Below, in pieces: positions 1 to 10,504 of a DNA stretch of 64,000 nucleotides. Positions within the stretch are counted from its first letter, which is position 1. The number at the start of each line of letters is the position of its first letter. The notes under the pieces were generated by a model that saw nothing but the letters and a program-made list of their open reading frames with translations, was not told the origin of the DNA and did not search any database. The DNA is taken from contig JAJEKB010020725.1 in the NCBI GenBank assembly GCA_022393335.1, forward strand, positions 1 to 64,000. The letters are read 5' to 3'. A program made the translations under genes and the position numbers. Source of the DNA: Macrotrachela quadricornifera (Eukaryota; Rotifera; Eurotatoria; Philodinida; Philodinidae).

Positions 1-47
1 ACGACATTCTCGTTCGCGTCATGGTGAGTCATCAAATGACGCTAACA
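1..47 (-). repeat. Start of 3' LTR (partial, runs off the window)
   Basis: On the minus strand the LTR starts at position 47 with TGTTAGCGTCATT, directly after a polypurine tract. LTRs normally begin with TG. A similar 13-bp start occurs at 63562 on the plus strand. The rest of the LTR is outside the window, so its length and end cannot be given. Confidence 0.6.
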
Positions 48-60
48 CCTTCCCCTTTCC
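48..60 (-). other. Polypurine tract (plus-strand priming site)
   Basis: The minus strand reads GGAAAGGGGAAGG immediately before the TG of the LTR. A purine run at this place is the usual RNase H-resistant primer for second-strand synthesis in LTR elements. It lies about 170 bases after the ORF3 stop, as expected for the 3' end of the element. Confidence 0.65.
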
Positions 61-230
61 GTGAAAGTAATTGAATCGGCATTTTTCCACCAAAATGAGT
101 GAGACAGCAGATCAACTAAATTCCTGGAGAAGTAAAGAGAAAACTAGTGGAGAACAGATGACACAAAGAAGAGAACGTGAAAAAAAGAAAACCATGAACA
201 AACAACAATTCGAAACAACCAAAAAAAAAA

Positions 231-2354
231 CTATTGCTGGAATGAAATCCATTCATAATAACCTTTTTCATCAAAATCTGAAAGAGTTAATACAGAATCA
301 GCATGTTGTTGTTGATCGTGCGAATTAAAATGTATTTGTAATTGGTGATTCTGAATCTCTGGTAAACGAGCATAGGAAATTTCTTTGTGTTTCAAAAATT
401 GTTTCAGATGTTGTAGTTGCCATACACGAGCAATGGGTCGAGCAATAGTCAAACGACTCTGTCGTTGTTTCAATTTTGCATGTCGCTTTCGGTTGCGAAA
501 TGTAAGTGCAGCACGAGAACGATTACCAGATTGTACTTTTTTGGAGTGACGAATAATTAATTCCTCGAAATACTGTTGGATAGAAGTACTTAGAACTGGT
601 AAATATTCGAAATGAATATGCATTCTATCACGACCGAGATTATCTTCGGTGATAGGTAGAGTGAGAAGAGTGAAGTTCTTAGTAGTAGATAATTGGTCGA
701 GGAGACTGTTGTAATGGTTCAGATTGGATAGCAATGCAAAAGTCGATGGAAACAACGATGATGGCTTATAACAGGGAAATGTAGAAATGATAGTAATACC
801 ATTTTTTCGACTAAGATGTGGATATTGAGCTCGAATGAGATCAACAATATCAGCGATTTGTTCGATAATTTTTGATGCAAAAGAGGAGCGAATTGAGTTT
901 ATTCCAACAAGGAACAAGACACCCATACATGTCGAGAGAAGAGGAGAAATAGACGGAGAGAAAAGAAGGGATTTAGCGCATAATTGATTATGATACTTAT
1001 TTACCAATTGTAAACCTGAGATAGATTTAACAAAGAGTTTGTAGTGCACTGTGGTCATAATCGGAGCAAAGTATTTACCATGACTATCAGCCAAGAAGAG
1101 AAATGAAGGTAAGTCATGCAAAAAATTCGGTGGAAGAGATTCAGATGGGTGAAGATGGAGATATAGATTCGTGGATGCGAGAACATCATCCAAAGCATAT
1201 GACACTAATGCTTGACGAGTATGTTTATCTTGATTTGTTCGCCAAGTATTGAGCTGAACGTCGAGTCCACAAGACCAAATGTTGATAGTCATAGACTCAT
1301 TCAACGCTCGATGGAAAATGCATTCAACTGCCTTTTGTAATGACCATTTTGAAGTTTTCCCTTTGTAGGGACGATTCTCGCTAGAACAGATACAACTGTT
1401 GTAGTCATCTGTGGGATTATTCGGATCATAGTCGTCGTCTAGATCTTCAGAGTTGATCAAACATATTAAAACATCATCTGCAGTAGTGTCCTCAACCGTT
1501 GGTTGATGATGAGCTACACATTCGGATGTATGTGGATGAGTTTTATTCCACTGTAAGGTAAAATAATCTTGAAGATTCAGAATATTAGTAGTTTCTGATA
1601 GATCAAAGAGATTAAACTGTTCGAAAGGTTGCAACGCCTTTCGGACATCGCCCCAGCCCACGATCTTGTTTGTAGAAGAAAAAATTGTGCGACATAACAG
1701 TTGTATCGAACGAAAGAGTGAAGTGGATGAATCAGGAAGATGTTGAACTTCGATGATGATCATAGTAGAATCATTAGTATCATAGTTTGCTTGTATCTGA
1801 ATAAGCGCGGGCAAACAACGAGAATTGGTCTGGGTAGATTTGTCAGACTTGGTATCGATTGTAAATAAACGAAAAGTAGCAATTTGATGGATGATACCAT
1901 GAATATGAGATTCGATCGATCGATGATGAACGTAGACGGGCGAACCATAGTTGGATTCAGGTCAGGGAGAACGATTGATTGTAGCTTTTAATCTTGATTG
2001 ATCTTTTGCCATTGAACCAATGTTTGTTCGATTGATGCGCTTGAGTCGCTTCGAATAGGAAGGATAAGGTGCCACATGGCTGAAAAAATGTTCAGAAGGA
2101 TGTATCATAGATTGTTCAGGAAGAGGAGACATATGATTAGTTCGAGAATCAGACATATGGCTGTTATATTCCGAAGAATTCGGAGACAACATATATGTGT
2201 GATTCGATGGAAATCCAAAACGTGGTAAATTGTAATGATAATTGAAAGTGTATGGAGAATGGAGTGAATCGAACGAGGATGAAAAATATTCTGGTTGAGG
2301 TAGTAACGGAAATATTGGACGATATACTGGATCCATACGTGTATTGTACGACAT
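231..2354 (-). pseudogene. Retroelement ORF3: DEDDy exonuclease plus GDSL/SGNH hydrolase, broken by one TGA
   Basis: The ATG at 2354 opens a 130-residue Pro/Ser/Tyr-rich segment ending in TGA at 1964-1962. The same frame then stays open to 231, so this is one ORF of about 707 codons with one stop. Module 1 resembles DEDDy 3'-5' exonucleases: exo I reads I-D-T-K (usual D-x-E, so the Glu is a Lys at 1850-1848), exo II has VGWGDV, exo III has YALDDV with the YxxxD signature. Module 2 resembles GDSL esterases: ADSHG (block I), VGINS (block III), DRMHIHF (block V, D-x-x-H). A basic tail of about 100 residues follows. Related ORF3 types are known in bdelloid LTR and Penelope-like elements. No cellular role is implied; the copy is probably inactive. 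Confidence 0.75.
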
Positions 2355-2662
2355 TGCGAAAGAATCTAGACTAACACATTAACTATGAGGACAGACACGA
2401 AAGGATGAAGATAGGTAAACTGTGATCAAGAAGGGAGAAAGAGATCCTAATTTATCGGCATCAACGGAGTTATGAGGAGGGTTGTAAACAAAACGTGTCT
2501 AAGGTAAAATCGAGGTGTCATAAGTTCAAATCATTTATACAAGTGAAGATTCGGCTAACTCTTCCGATTAATCGGAAGCATTAATGATCCTCCTTGTATT
2601 TCAAACAACTGAGTAGGTGTAGAACAGACAATAGTTGATGCAAAAAGGGAGAAAGAAAACAA
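2355..2662 (-). other. Spacer between pol and ORF3
   Basis: About 300 bases between the integrase stop and the ORF3 start on the minus strand. No open frame, recognizable splice signal or repeat was seen. Translation of ORF3 would need a subgenomic or spliced message, but no site for that can be supported from the sequence. Confidence 0.4.
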
Positions 2663-5600
2663 TTAGTCAGAGAGAATAGATCTGAGATCATCAACGTGTA
2701 CCTGTGAAGATACTTGACTTTCTTCATCTTGTACAACATATGTTGGATGATTTACTTGAATAACTATCTTCGGCGTAAGTGAAAACTTTGGATCTAATTT
2801 TCCTCGACTACCGTGAATTCGGACAAGTACTTTATCACCAATCTGATAGTGCGGATCACTACGATTATGATCATGTACCCTTTTATTATTCTGTTGCTGT
2901 AAAACGATATGATCGCGTGCGGCTTGATGATATATGCACAAACTTTTTCGCAACTGCTCAAAATAATCATTCGGCTTAGAAAAGGAAAAATGTTGTTTAC
3001 GCATATGGTTTGGCAACTGAGCGGGACGACCGTAAAGTAATTCATACGGTGAGTACTGGGTGGTTCTATGAATACCTGTGTTGTAAGCGAAAACAACTGC
3101 TTGGAGGTATTCATCCCAATTGTTATCTTGCGTGTCCTGCAGTTTAGAAATTTGAGGAATGAACGTAGCATTGAATCGCTCAACGATACCGTTTGTCTGA
3201 GGATGATACGGAGTACTATATATATGATTATAACCGATGAGAAGTTTAATATTCTCCATCAGTTGGTTGCGAAAATGTGATCCTTGATCACTGAGAATGA
3301 CTGATGGTACTCCATATTTGCAAAAATACTCATTAAATAGCGCCTGTGCTGTGATTTCTGCTGTGCAATAAGGTAGTGCTATTGCGGTGACATGACGAGT
3401 GAAGTGATCAGTAATGACTAAGACATATTGGTTTTCTCGTGGTGTAGGTTTTAAAGGTCCGCAATAGTCGATCCCGATCATAAGGAAAGGACCATCAGGT
3501 GGACAAATCGGTTTTAAATGTCCGTATTTCTTATGACGATCTATATTATATTGTTTACACAAGAGACACGATTGAATATAATGGTGAATAGTAGATCTCA
3601 TATTGGGCCACCAATAGAGATGTTTCACTTTATTATATGTACGGTAGAAGGAGAAGTGTGCTCTTGTCATTGGATCATCATGACATGCTTCCATCAAAGA
3701 TTTCGTCATCGATGATGGCAAGTATATTACTTCTATCTTTCTCTTAGACTGGCGGGAAGGAGTTACGAGCTTATAAACAATACCATTTTTCAAAATGAAT
3801 GGTAAGTTATTAGAACGATCCTGAATTTTCAGGATAACATTCTATATGGAGGAGTCCAATTCCTGTTCGTTTTTCAATTTACTCAGATCAAAACAATTGT
3901 GTGAGAATTTCTGAGGAAGCAAGGGAACGGAGACAGAATCAGTTTCGGATTTATCGTCGCGATCGATTTCTGTAAGATCATCTGGATCACATGTTTGCAT
4001 GGTCGTGGTAGGATTCATTTGTTTAGAATGAGACCTAAGAACCATGGCTCCAAGCATGTTTTTGTCTGTGGTGTCATGAGACGAGGATGGATCAGCTGGA
4101 TTGACAATCTTACTCTCTAACCCATATTCAATTTCGAAAAGGTCGTCGTCAGCTTCCGTAGAATATCGTGAGAGAAAATCAGGCAAACAATTCTCACGAC
4201 CACTGATATGTATGATTTTTTCAATGTTATATTCTTGAATCAAATGGGTAATTCTATCCACACGAGCATTACGAACTGTTTTTTCCATGATGTGACATAG
4301 TGAACAGTGATCCGTTCGGAGAATAATAGTACGACCTAGCAGAAAAGTGCGCATACGCACAAAACACTTATAGATAGCTAGAGCTTCTTTTTCTATTGCA
4401 CTATATTTTCGTTCACTTGAAGTCATTAATTGTGAGTGATAGTACAAGTTATGAAGCTCACCATTGACTTCTTGTTGAAAGACTCCACCAATGCCTATTC
4501 CGCTAGCGTCAGTCGTTAGTATCAAGGGAATCTTATCTACTGGATAATGTAGAAACAGAGGCTCCGTAACTAACATCCTTTTTAATTCATGGAATGCCTT
4601 TGATTGAGCGAATCTCCATCGAAATTTATGACGCTTATCTTTAGTTAAATTTGTAACTGCATGTATTGGAGTAGCAACAGTAGCAAAATTAGGGAAAAAT
4701 TTTCGATACCAGCTACGTGCACCTATGAACTTATTTGCCTGTGTAAGAGTACGTGGCTCTTTTATCTGGACAATAGCATCTATCTTTTCCCTCAAAGGCG
4801 TGATACGTTGTTGACTAACTGTATGACCTAGATAGTCGATTTGATTAGCGGCAAGTACACATTTTGGAGGGTTAAGGATGAGGTTTTTGGATTGTAGAGC
4901 TGATAAGACGCATTCTAGATGAAATAGATGTTCATCGAACGAGTTAGAAAAAACGATTATATCATCTAGATATACGAGGGAGAACTGACGACACGTGTTC
5001 AGTGTATCGGTCATCACCTTTTGGAAGGTGGGCGGTGAGTTCTTTAATCCCATAGGTAACACATTGAACTGATATAACCCAAAGGGTGTAACAAACGCAG
5101 TTTTCTCTTTGTCAGCGTCTCGTATCGGAATCTGATAAAAGCCCGATTTAAGATCAAGCTTTGAAAAGTAAGTATATCCTTGACCTAATTTACGAAGATT
5201 ATCCTCCATATTCGGCAACGGTGATGACTCTATTATCGTGATTAAATTTAATCTTTTATAGTCAACTACGAATCGATACGATCCATCTTTCTTTTTAACT
5301 AATATTGCCGGAGCGGCATACGGTAAATGTGATTCAGGAATCAAACCTGCCTGAAGAAATTCTTGCATTAGTTTATACATAGCTTGTTCTTTATCAGGTT
5401 GGGGATATGGTTTACAAGCTGGAGGTGAGTGAGGGTTAGTATTGGTAACGTGATGAATTGAGGTCGTAGCTACATTATGTTCGCTAGTATTAAAAGTTGA
5501 TGTAAAATGTGTTAGTAAAGAGCGTAAACTAATTCTGTGTTGTAGATTATCAATTGGTTTAACTAACGCATCAATGTGATTATCGAGCAAATTAGTAGAG

Positions 5601-6469
5601 ATTGGAATACTATTACATGACGTTGGGTAGATGAGATGGGGAGTGAGCATACAATCTGCCAAAGATGACGGGAGAGTATTTTGTGAATATAATCGAGCAT
5701 GGTCATCGTCATACAAATCAAGTTCGGCTGTTGACTCACCAGATAACCCGGTGGCCACAATAGATTTATATGAGAATGACGACATTTGGGATGTTGAATT
5801 GGAGACGGAACTGTAGGAAAGATATCCAACACAGCATCCTTTTCTTACGTACTGAGGAAAGAATGACGTATTCGTGAAGGTGACTACCGAGTGATAGTTA
5901 CGAAAATCGATAAGGGTAGGCTTAACGAGTAAACTATTATTTCGATATAATGTTTGGTTAGGAATTAGTGAAGAACAAATGTATGCTATACGTACGGTGA
6001 CTGATGTAGAACAAGTTGAATGTGGAAGAATACAGATAGATTCTAGCGATGTAATCGATATTTTTCGAAGTTTGTAGTCAGGATCGATATTCATAGTGAA
6101 TATCCTTTCCTGATATTCAATCGATATAGTTTGATGTTTGACATCAAAACTCAAATTATAATGATTAATATAATCCATTCCTAAGATGATATTGGTACAA
6201 AGATTGCGAGCTATATGAGCCTCAATCATCGTTATCGTATTATCGAATCGAATAAATAACCTGACTACTCCTAGAACGTAAAAAGGGGCGATTCCATCTG
6301 CTAAAACAAAAGAATACGAGGCCCTGTTAATGATTTCGAGATGTTTTAGATGTTGTAATAGTTTTTCATTTATAAATGTTGTGGTTGCTCCGGTGTCAAT
6401 TAAAACTTTAGTGCGATAATCATTAACAAGGGTAGTGAAATAGATTAATGAAGATTTAGATGGTTTCAA
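2663..6469 (-). pseudogene. pol: pol: protease, reverse transcriptase, RNase H, integrase, broken by one TAG
   Basis: Two open stretches in one frame (6469-3842 and 3841-2663) are separated only by TAG at 3844-3842. In order: aspartic protease with DTGATTTF near residue 27; RT with the YLDDIIVFS catalytic motif; RNase H beginning TDASGIGIGG; a spacer; then after the TAG the integrase with an H-H-C-C zinc region (CLLCKQ), a DDE core (GIDYCGP, LSDQGSHF, HPQTNGIVERF) and a C-terminal region ending in a V-rich strand. All catalytic signatures are visible, so decay looks recent. The TAG falls in a variable linker, so stop read-through cannot be excluded, but the broken ORF3 of the same copy makes simple decay more likely. 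Confidence 0.9.
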
Positions 6470-6513
6470 GAATTTTTTCCCGGAGGCAACACCATCGTTC
6501 GATGTCTCCGGCC

Positions 6514-7192
6514 CTAGAAACTCGAACAGACCGAAGCCTCATGTCCAAGTTGCCCACATCGACTACAGAGAATAGATGAAAATGTTTCCTGCAAGACATC
6601 AATATCAGACGACGCGTCACCTAAATCGATAATGTTAGCTGTGTGTGACTGAGAATAATTACCCTTAGAATTATTACTGCGTGATGGTTCAAAGGATTTA
6701 GTATCTCTAGTTACAGCATCTTTAGACATTCCTTGTCGATAAGACGACGACGCAGAATTATTAGCTCGAGAATTATTATACGACGACGAAGCATTATTGA
6801 ATGGTGAAGGTACAGAGGTAGAATAATTATTACGATTATTTGGAAATCGAGATGTTCGATCGTAAGGTCGTGTATGATATGATGAGTAACTATTTGTGGT
6901 ATTATTGAATGTTCGGTTTGTTGGCAGTAATGGTGCGGGTGTAGAAGCAGGTAGCGTTTGTGGTGAACTAACTTGAGTATTAGGTCGACTATTGAAACTA
7001 CTGATAGTCCCATTCGAAAGTTGCATGAGCTCCTCCGCTTCTTTAGCATACTCTAAAAACTCTACCGTTGATGTAGGTTTTTTCTTACGCACCTCATACT
7101 GGATACTAGGTTTTGTTTTATTCAAAAGATTTTTCAGCTTCGTAGATTCACTCATAGTCGAATCGGCTTCTCTACAAAGTTTTAACACTTCA
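6514..7192 (-). pseudogene. gag: gag C-terminal remnant with CCHC zinc knuckle
   Basis: The open frame ends at 6514 with a nucleocapsid-type knuckle, CSRCGQLGHEASVC (C-x2-C-x4-H-x4-C), preceded by a long Ser/Asn/Tyr-rich low-complexity region typical of gag. It is in another frame from pol. The frame nominally extends to an ATG at 7233, but those first codons lie inside the piggyBac terminus, so gag sequence starts at about 7192. The capsid part is missing and does not resume beyond the transposon. Confidence 0.8.
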
Positions 7193-7211
7193 TTAACCCT
7201 TTCACGGCGAT

Positions 7212-7231
7212 GGGGTCCACCGGTGGACCCC
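7212..7231. repeat. Perfect 20-bp subterminal palindrome of piggyBac
   Basis: GGGGTCCACCGGTGGACCCC follows the left TIR directly. A related imperfect palindrome (GGGTCC-GACT-GGACCC) lies next to one TIR of the MITE at 10739-10955, so this is probably a conserved transposase-binding or structural site and not chance. Confidence 0.7.
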
Positions 7232-7344
7232 ACTATATTTTAACAAGAAATTGAATAGGAAAATACTTTTCTTTCGTTCATTCGTAGGCAGGAGGTTAAG
7301 TGTAAGTTGTGGTTTACTTTCCCATCGTTATTTTCAAAAACCAT

Positions 7345-9033
7345 TTATTTCATAGAGTGATGCTTTTCATTAAAACAATCAAGACAAAAGAATTTGTCGC
7401 AATCAGAACAGAAAGTTTTTACTCTCTTTGTTGTTGCATGGCATGCTTCTCTTGATTGTTGTTCTCTGTTTTTCGCATAACAGCCAACACAACGTCTTCG
7501 GACATCACGATCAGACCCTTGCTTTTCCTCGAGTTTATGATCCCGGAATTTGCGCTTCGTCTGGCTTGTCGAACGTTCTCTTGGACCAGGTTTTACATTT
7601 TCGAACGGTATACCCAGAAGTAAAGATCGCACAAGACTTTCGCGGAACTGTAGCAGCGTCATACTTCTTGTGTCATAATTTTCTTTGTAAATCAAATAAG
7701 CATTCACTATTGACACTCCAAATATCATCTCAAAAGCCACTTTTTGATACCACTTTTTCGAACGTCGAAGGCATGTATAGTACGTTGATAACTGATCAGA
7801 TAGATCTATACCTTGCTTTCCCTGATTGTAATCGAGAACCACTTGTAGCTTCGTGACGCGTTGATTGGCTTTGTTGGTTTTTCCAGTGTCGACCAACGTT
7901 GTCGAATGTGATGGCTTTGTGGATATCATCAAAACATCTCGTCTATCTTTCCATTTGATCAGCTTTATGCCGTTACTACTCTGGAGACCATAAACTTCAC
8001 CACGTTTGAGCTTTTTCTGAACCACTCTATGCGCTGATCCAGCGCGATTGGTTCTCATTGTTCCAATGAGGTAAGTATCATTTCGCAATAAATTTTCTGC
8101 GAGAGAAATGCTTGTAAAGAAGTTGTCAACCACCACGGTACGATGACATTCCAGAAGGCCATCTGCCAAATCGAGAACGACAGTTTGAGCGTGTCCAAGA
8201 CCAGCTGTTGGATCCTGCTTGCCAGTATAAATCATAAAATTCCAGGTATATCCGTTAGTAGCGGCCAGTTTATATATTTTGACTCCGTATTTGTGCGCTT
8301 TTCCAGGAATATATTGTTTGAATAAAAGTCTTCCTTTCCATGGTACCATTGTTTCGTCCACAGAAATAACGGAGCCAGGAACGTTAACTGACTTGAATCT
8401 AGTTCTCAATAAGTCTAAAAGCGGTCTCAGCTTGAACAACCTATCTTGGTCTGCATGCGCTTCTTGGTTGTTCGAAAAATGAAAAAATTTGAGAAGTAAT
8501 TCAAATCGGTCTCTTGACATCGTATTTTGAATGACTTCACATCCAAATAACCTGCTTTTGCTCCAGTAGTAATCTATTTCTGGCATTTGTACTAGTCCCA
8601 TTTCAAGTATAATTCCCAGAAATCTGAACATTTCTTCATTAGTAGTTGGTCGCCACTGAAGAGTTTTCGACCGTTTGGTAAGCTTTTCTTTTTGTACGTG
8701 CTGCTCTGCATAGCGATTGGTTTCACGAACCATAAGATGAATGATCTCATCAGTGATAAAATGCCGATAACAATCGATAGGATTGATTACATCATCTTCT
8801 GAATTTGCCGATACTTCTTCCATCATTCCATAATCCTCCGAAAACTCAGTATCCGACTCTGATTCTATTTCACTCCAAACTTGTGAATCCATATCATCAT
8901 CGTCACCATCATCTGTAACTTGTTCTTCAGAGCTTGACGATTCGAATTGCATTCTGGAGAAGCCATCATCCAAACTACTCACATCACTTTGTGAGTTGCC
9001 ACTTTCCTCCGTATCGGTTTCTTCGAATAGCAT
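7345..9033 (-). CDS. piggyBac transposase
   Basis: The 562-residue ORF has a typical length for the family and no breaks. The N-terminal 100 residues are strongly acidic (Asp/Glu/Ser-rich), as usual. The RNase H-like core carries the DDD triad candidates in VISVDETMVPWKG, VVVDNFFTS and the DYNQGKQGIDLSDQ region. The C-terminus is a Cys/His-rich domain (CVGC...CHATT...CSDCDKFFCLDC) like the RING/PHD-type finger that binds the transposon ends. The start at 9033 is the first ATG after a stop-rich leader and lies about 65 bases below a TATA-like box. The enzyme cuts and pastes at TTAA, and the element is correctly flanked by TTAA. Function as an active transposase is inferred from intactness. Confidence 0.95.
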   Translation of the reverse strand: MLFEETDTEESGNSQSDVSSLDDGFSRMQFESSSSEEQVTDDGDDDDMDSQVWSEIESESDTEFSEDYGMMEEVSANSEDDVINPIDCYRHFITDEIIHLMVRETNRYAEQHVQKEKLTKRSKTLQWRPTTNEEMFRFLGIILEMGLVQMPEIDYYWSKSRLFGCEVIQNTMSRDRFELLLKFFHFSNNQEAHADQDRLFKLRPLLDLLRTRFKSVNVPGSVISVDETMVPWKGRLLFKQYIPGKAHKYGVKIYKLAATNGYTWNFMIYTGKQDPTAGLGHAQTVVLDLADGLLECHRTVVVDNFFTSISLAENLLRNDTYLIGTMRTNRAGSAHRVVQKKLKRGEVYGLQSSNGIKLIKWKDRRDVLMISTKPSHSTTLVDTGKTNKANQRVTKLQVVLDYNQGKQGIDLSDQLSTYYTCLRRSKKWYQKVAFEMIFGVSIVNAYLIYKENYDTRSMTLLQFRESLVRSLLLGIPFENVKPGPRERSTSQTKRKFRDHKLEEKQGSDRDVRRRCVGCYAKNREQQSREACHATTKRVKTFCSDCDKFFCLDCFNEKHHSMK

Positions 9034-9100
9034 GTAAATTGTAAATTTTGAGAATATGACTTGAGCTTGTTTTCATTATCTCGATTAGAATGCTTTCGGT

Positions 9101-9110
9101 ATTTATATAT
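9101..9110 (-). promoter_or_regulatory. TATA-like box of the piggyBac transposase
   Basis: The minus strand reads ATATATAAAT here, about 68 bases upstream of the transposase ATG. Position and composition suit a core promoter, but in AT-rich DNA this is only moderate support. Confidence 0.4.
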
Positions 9111-9334
9111 GCATGCATAGATAAGTCAAAAAAAATCCCATGTCTCACAGAAGAAAAAAAGATGGGAAAAAACCAACCTGGTAAATTTCATTGGAAAAAT
9201 CCATATTCGTCACTGGATACTTCCCATATATATCGAAAATATCCGTGAATATATTTATCGAGGACGAACATGCATAAAAATTTGTATACTGAACTCATTT
9301 TCCTCGAAAAACCGAATCGCCGTGAAAGGGTTAA

Positions 9335-10390
9335 TAAACCCTTCGAAGATGAAAGCACAAGGATCAACCCTTATGCGCAGATCAATAAACCCTTCGAGCA
9401 ACACAGTAGGAGGACCGACCCACATTCATAGATTGATAAACCCTTCAAAAAAAAAGAGTCGAAGGATCAACCCTTATGCGTAGATGGATAAACCCTTCAA
9501 ACAGAAAAGCAAGAGAATCAACCCACATCCGTAGATTAATAAACCCTACAAACAAAAGAGTAGGAAACTCAACCCGTATGCGTAGATCAAGAAACCCTTC
9601 AAGTAACACAGTAGGAGGATCAATCCGTATCCGTAGAGTGATAAACCCTTCGAACATGAAGGCACAAGGATCAACCTTTATATGTAGATGCAAAAACCCT
9701 TCAAACAGAAAAGCAGGAGAATCAACCCGTATCTGTAGACTAATAAACCCTTCGAGCATGACGGCATAAGGATCAACCCATAAGCGTAGATGGATAAACC
9801 ATTCGAACAAAAGAGCAGAAGAATCAACCTGTATGCGTAGATAGATAAACTTTTCGGCCAAAAGAGTAGAAGGATCAATCCCTAATCGATAATCAAAGTA
9901 CCCTTGGCAATAAAATGACGAGTAAGTCGTCAGCTACCAGTAGTATGATAAACCTCTTCTGATGAAGAGGTATAACATATAATTGTTTTACGTATAATAC
10001 TAAACCTTCTACATAAAGCGATATATGAATCAACGGTTGAGCGTTGAACAAAAAACCCTTTATTGGAAACGGTAAAAGAATCTACCCTCACTAGTAGAAT
10101 GATCAACTGCTTTGTGAAAGAGTAGATTGCTCTACCTTGATAAGTAGGTGGATATACCCGTTCAACGAAAAAGTAGGATAATATATCCTGAACAAGATAT
10201 TGAGAAACCCTTGGCTCGATACCGCATAACAATATACTTTCATCCGTTCAAGGAAGTATTTTTACTTAAAACTCGTAGAATAAGAAACGCTTATATCACT
10301 TTATATACCCTCACGCGCCTGATATACCCATCGTTTGATAAACGGTATCGCCGATGTACCCACAAAGGATTGTTCTCATTGCTATAAACC
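9335..10390. repeat. Degenerate minisatellite, unit about 54 bp
   Basis: The unit contains AAACCCTTCGAACA, then a purine-rich stretch, then GGATCAACCC, then a GTAGAT-type segment. About ten clear copies lie between 9335 and 9900, and increasingly decayed copies (AAACCCTTT, GATATACCC) continue to about 10390. Long open frames on both strands here are by-products of the periodicity and are not called as genes. The unit itself contains TTAATAAACCC, so the piggyBac right flank is minisatellite sequence. Confidence 0.85.
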
Positions 10391-10504
10391 CTTTGAGGGT
10401 TTATCAGCCATTTTTAAAAGGGCAACCATTGATTCTTATCCGGATTTTTTTTTCAGTGTAGGTGATAAAGAAATTAAACGTTATCTTGTACGAGTTGCTG
10501 TCTA

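Larger units (their letters stand above)
1..7196 (-). mobile_element. Ty3/gypsy-like LTR retrotransposon, decayed, 5' end missing
   Basis: Reading on the minus strand, the order is gag remnant, protease-RT-RNase H-integrase, ORF3, polypurine tract and the first bases of a 3' LTR that leaves the window. RT-RNase H lies before integrase, which is the Ty3/gypsy order. The copy is dead: pol has an in-frame TAG, ORF3 has an in-frame TGA and a changed catalytic residue, and the gag N-terminus, primer site and 5' LTR are absent because sequence beyond 7196 is a piggyBac element and then a minisatellite. Bdelloid LTR elements are known to carry ORF3s with DEDDy exonuclease or GDSL domains, which supports both the element type and the host assignment. 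Confidence 0.9.
7197..9330 (-). mobile_element. piggyBac transposon, apparently complete
   Basis: The 2134-bp element is bounded by TTAA at 7193-7196 and 9331-9334, the hallmark piggyBac target duplication. The ends are a perfect 15-bp inverted repeat, CCCTTTCACGGCGAT (7197-7211) and its complement (9316-9330). It holds a single uninterrupted transposase ORF with its own upstream TATA-like box. Perfect TIRs plus an open transposase suggest a young, possibly active copy. The flanks differ: gag remnant on the left, minisatellite on the right. Confidence 0.93.

Noticed and set aside
71..328. 85-codon plus-strand frame rich in Lys/Glu
   Set aside because: It overlaps the 3' end of the retroelement ORF3 and its 3' untranslated region on the other strand and looks like A-rich chance coding.
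9445..9861. Long frames on both strands with EGFI-type repeated peptides
   Set aside because: They result from the 54-bp minisatellite (a multiple of three) and lack start context, domains or non-repetitive sequence.
9335..10390. Telomeric or subtelomeric repeat because of AAACCC words
   Set aside because: The unit is about 54 bp and the AAACCC is only part of it; no short TG-rich telomere array is present.
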